Assembly (NCBI GenBank): GCA_028023455.1
Contig: JAQFVV010006215.1
Span: 7,609,230-7,673,229, forward strand
Length of the DNA stretch: 64,000 bases
Direction: 5' to 3'
Source: Epiperipatus broadwayi
Taxonomy: Eukaryota > Onychophora > Udeonychophora > Euonychophora > Peripatidae
Shown here: in pieces, positions 62,604 through 64,000 of the stretch
Position numbering within the stretch: the stretch's first letter is position 1
Layout: each line of letters starts with the position of its first letter
Program-made: the position numbers and the translations under genes
Notes under the pieces: generated by a model
What the model was told of the DNA's origin: nothing
The model's database searches: none
What the model saw: the letters and a program-made list of their open reading frames with translations, nothing else

Positions 62604-63185
62604 TCAATCATTATCGATTCCATACAGTATGAAGATCTCTTCAAGTTTAATTCGGTTTTTTCAATTCATAGTCTTTCCTCTCCACATCACATCAGCAAAC
62701 TTCTTTATTTCATCCATTTATTTTACATGTGACTCTTTCTGAGTCTTTTACAATCTTTTGGACTCCAGCTTAAGACTTCAGTTATCCATTATTTATTATA
62801 ACTTTTAGCAATATATTTTAGTTCAGCTCCATTTCAGTTTTTTAACTTTTTCAAATAATGTAAATGATATTTGTTTGTTCTCTCACCAAGTATTTCACTT
62901 TTAATTTCTTCTTATTTCCAACCTACATCTCCATATTTCATGAAATAGTTTGAGGTCTTCTATTAAGTATACAAGCCTCAAATCCATAAGTAAGAACTGA
63001 TAAAATACATCTATATAAAAAGTTTCTTTTCAAACACAATCATATTTCTTTTTTACTTTAAAGTTATTTATATCCAAATCACTCATCTAAGTTTAAATCG
63101 ATGATTCATTGCTTCCATCATGTTTACATCAGTTTAATAATCTGACCAAGATGTTTGTAATTATTAACTCTTTCATTTATTATAA
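62604..63185 (-). pseudogene. Second RTE LINE copy, 5'-truncated, antisense
   Basis: The minus strand carries the last 190 or so residues of the same kind of reverse transcriptase as at 59.1-61.0 kb. From 63,170 downward it reads VNNYKHLGQII, MNHRFKLR, LTYG-type remnants, KKLKN-NGA for IKRLKWSWAG, SPKDCKRLRKS for SRDCKRPRKR, and a final TGG...GATAATG..TGA matching WIDNG-stop at 62,604. It is full of stops and frameshifts and so is older than the nested copy. It lacks everything upstream of the thumb region, the usual result of incomplete reverse transcription. No clear TGA-repeat tail remains (AAAATAAAAATAATTA follows). Confidence 0.75.
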
Positions 63186-63502
63186 AAAAGTATTACAAAA
63201 GAAATGTATTGCAAATTATCATTATGACACTAAAAAAAATCACATATTAACATCAGCTAATGTTTTTTTTTAAAATTTTATTATTGTTAATTTCTATAAA
63301 AAGAGCCTTAATTGTTTTTTTAAGTTTATTGAGTAAAGCAAAAAATTTTTGAATTAGTAATGATTACACTATTAGTTACTAGAAAACCAATTGATATTTT
63401 TTCGCATTACTATTTTAATAATAGTTTACAAGTCACTTTACTATTATTATTTAGTAATAATTAAATACATGAATAGTATTTATATTTAAGCTAGATGTAC
63501 TT
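63186..63502. other. AT-rich spacer
   Basis: Nothing recognisable apart from A/T runs. Confidence 0.6.
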
Positions 63503-64000
63503 AGAAGCGATTTAAATTCAGACTTTTAAGCTTTCTTTAGTCATCTACTCCATCTTACACAATCGATAAACATGACCACATGCGAAAAAGATAAATTATC
63601 TCCAATATACATATTTCATGCTGAAGTAGCATTCATCAGTTGGTCCAGATCATCATCTCCTGCACACATATATATAATCAGTGTTTGATTTATATTAAGA
63701 TAGCAAATCTTCAGGTTTCAATCTTCTCAACTCTCCAACTTTTCAGCCATCCATATCAGTGAAAATCTGATGATGGTGAGTTTAAAGCAAACAAGGGCTT
63801 TGAACAGACCGTCATATTTTCAATGATATGGATGGCTGAAGAGTTGGAGAGTGGAGAAGATTGAAGCTTGTCCATTAAAGTTTGAAGATTTGCTATTTAA
63901 TATAAACTGGGAGATGATTCTGACCAACTGATGAGTGATAGTTCAGCATGAAATAGATATATTGGAGATCATTTATCTTTTTTTGCATGTATGTGGTCAT
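63503..64000. repeat. Dispersed repeat family as a large foldback, cut by window end
   Basis: The left arm (about 63,568-63,775) and right arm (about 63,806-64,000) are complementary. Pairs are GACCACATGCGAAAAAGATA with the terminal TGCATGTATGTGGTC, AGCAAATCTTCA with TGAAGATTTGCT, and TCAGCCATCCATATCA with TGATATGGATGGCTGA. The right arm has a deletion opposite 63,650-63,685. The left flank (TTCAGACTTTTAAGC) matches 38,366-38,400 and, inverted, 6775-6800. The true right end lies outside the window. Confidence 0.85.

Overview
This is a very AT-rich, gene-poor stretch of animal nuclear DNA. No bacterial gene layout, operon, rRNA, tRNA or CRISPR array is visible, and no host protein-coding gene with recognisable exons is supported. 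The lineage cannot be fixed from the sequence. An RTE-clade LINE with a TGA-repeat tail, Penelope-like elements with GIY-YIG endonuclease, a hAT/ZMYM-type zinc finger, Ty3/gypsy integrase debris and many foldback elements suggest an invertebrate with a large, repeat-rich, AT-rich genome. A cephalopod or similar lophotrochozoan, a cnidarian or an arthropod would all fit.

Region by region. 1-9 kb: low-complexity DNA, a possible LTR-like relic (153-2349), a 341-bp tandem repeat (4037-4829), a copy of a dispersed repeat (6698-6808) and a roughly 1.1-kb terminal-inverted-repeat element (7137-8213). 10-14 kb: two foldbacks and the C-terminal relic of a Penelope-like element. 16 kb: a hAT-type TTF zinc-finger fragment on the minus strand. 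21 kb: a multiply frameshifted Ty3/gypsy integrase. 24-33 kb: several long foldbacks, an antisense coding-like patch and a 700-bp inverted-repeat element. 33-44 kb: a second LTR-like stretch, a 269-bp tandem duplication, a second CACC-terminated inverted-repeat element and another copy of the dispersed repeat. 49-54 kb: a complex foldback bounded by 14-bp direct repeats, a second Penelope relic and small repeats. 56-63 kb: the richest part. A Penelope-like element is split inside its GIY-YIG endonuclease by a nearly full-length RTE LINE, and a second, older RTE fragment lies just downstream in the opposite orientation. The window ends inside a large foldback of the dispersed repeat family.

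There is no pathway to reconstruct: every recognisable coding region belongs to a mobile element and is broken. The most unusual signal is the density and diversity of long, nearly perfect foldbacks. At least two of them are bounded by 13-14 bp direct repeats and have unequal arms, which points to an insertion process rather than chance palindromes.
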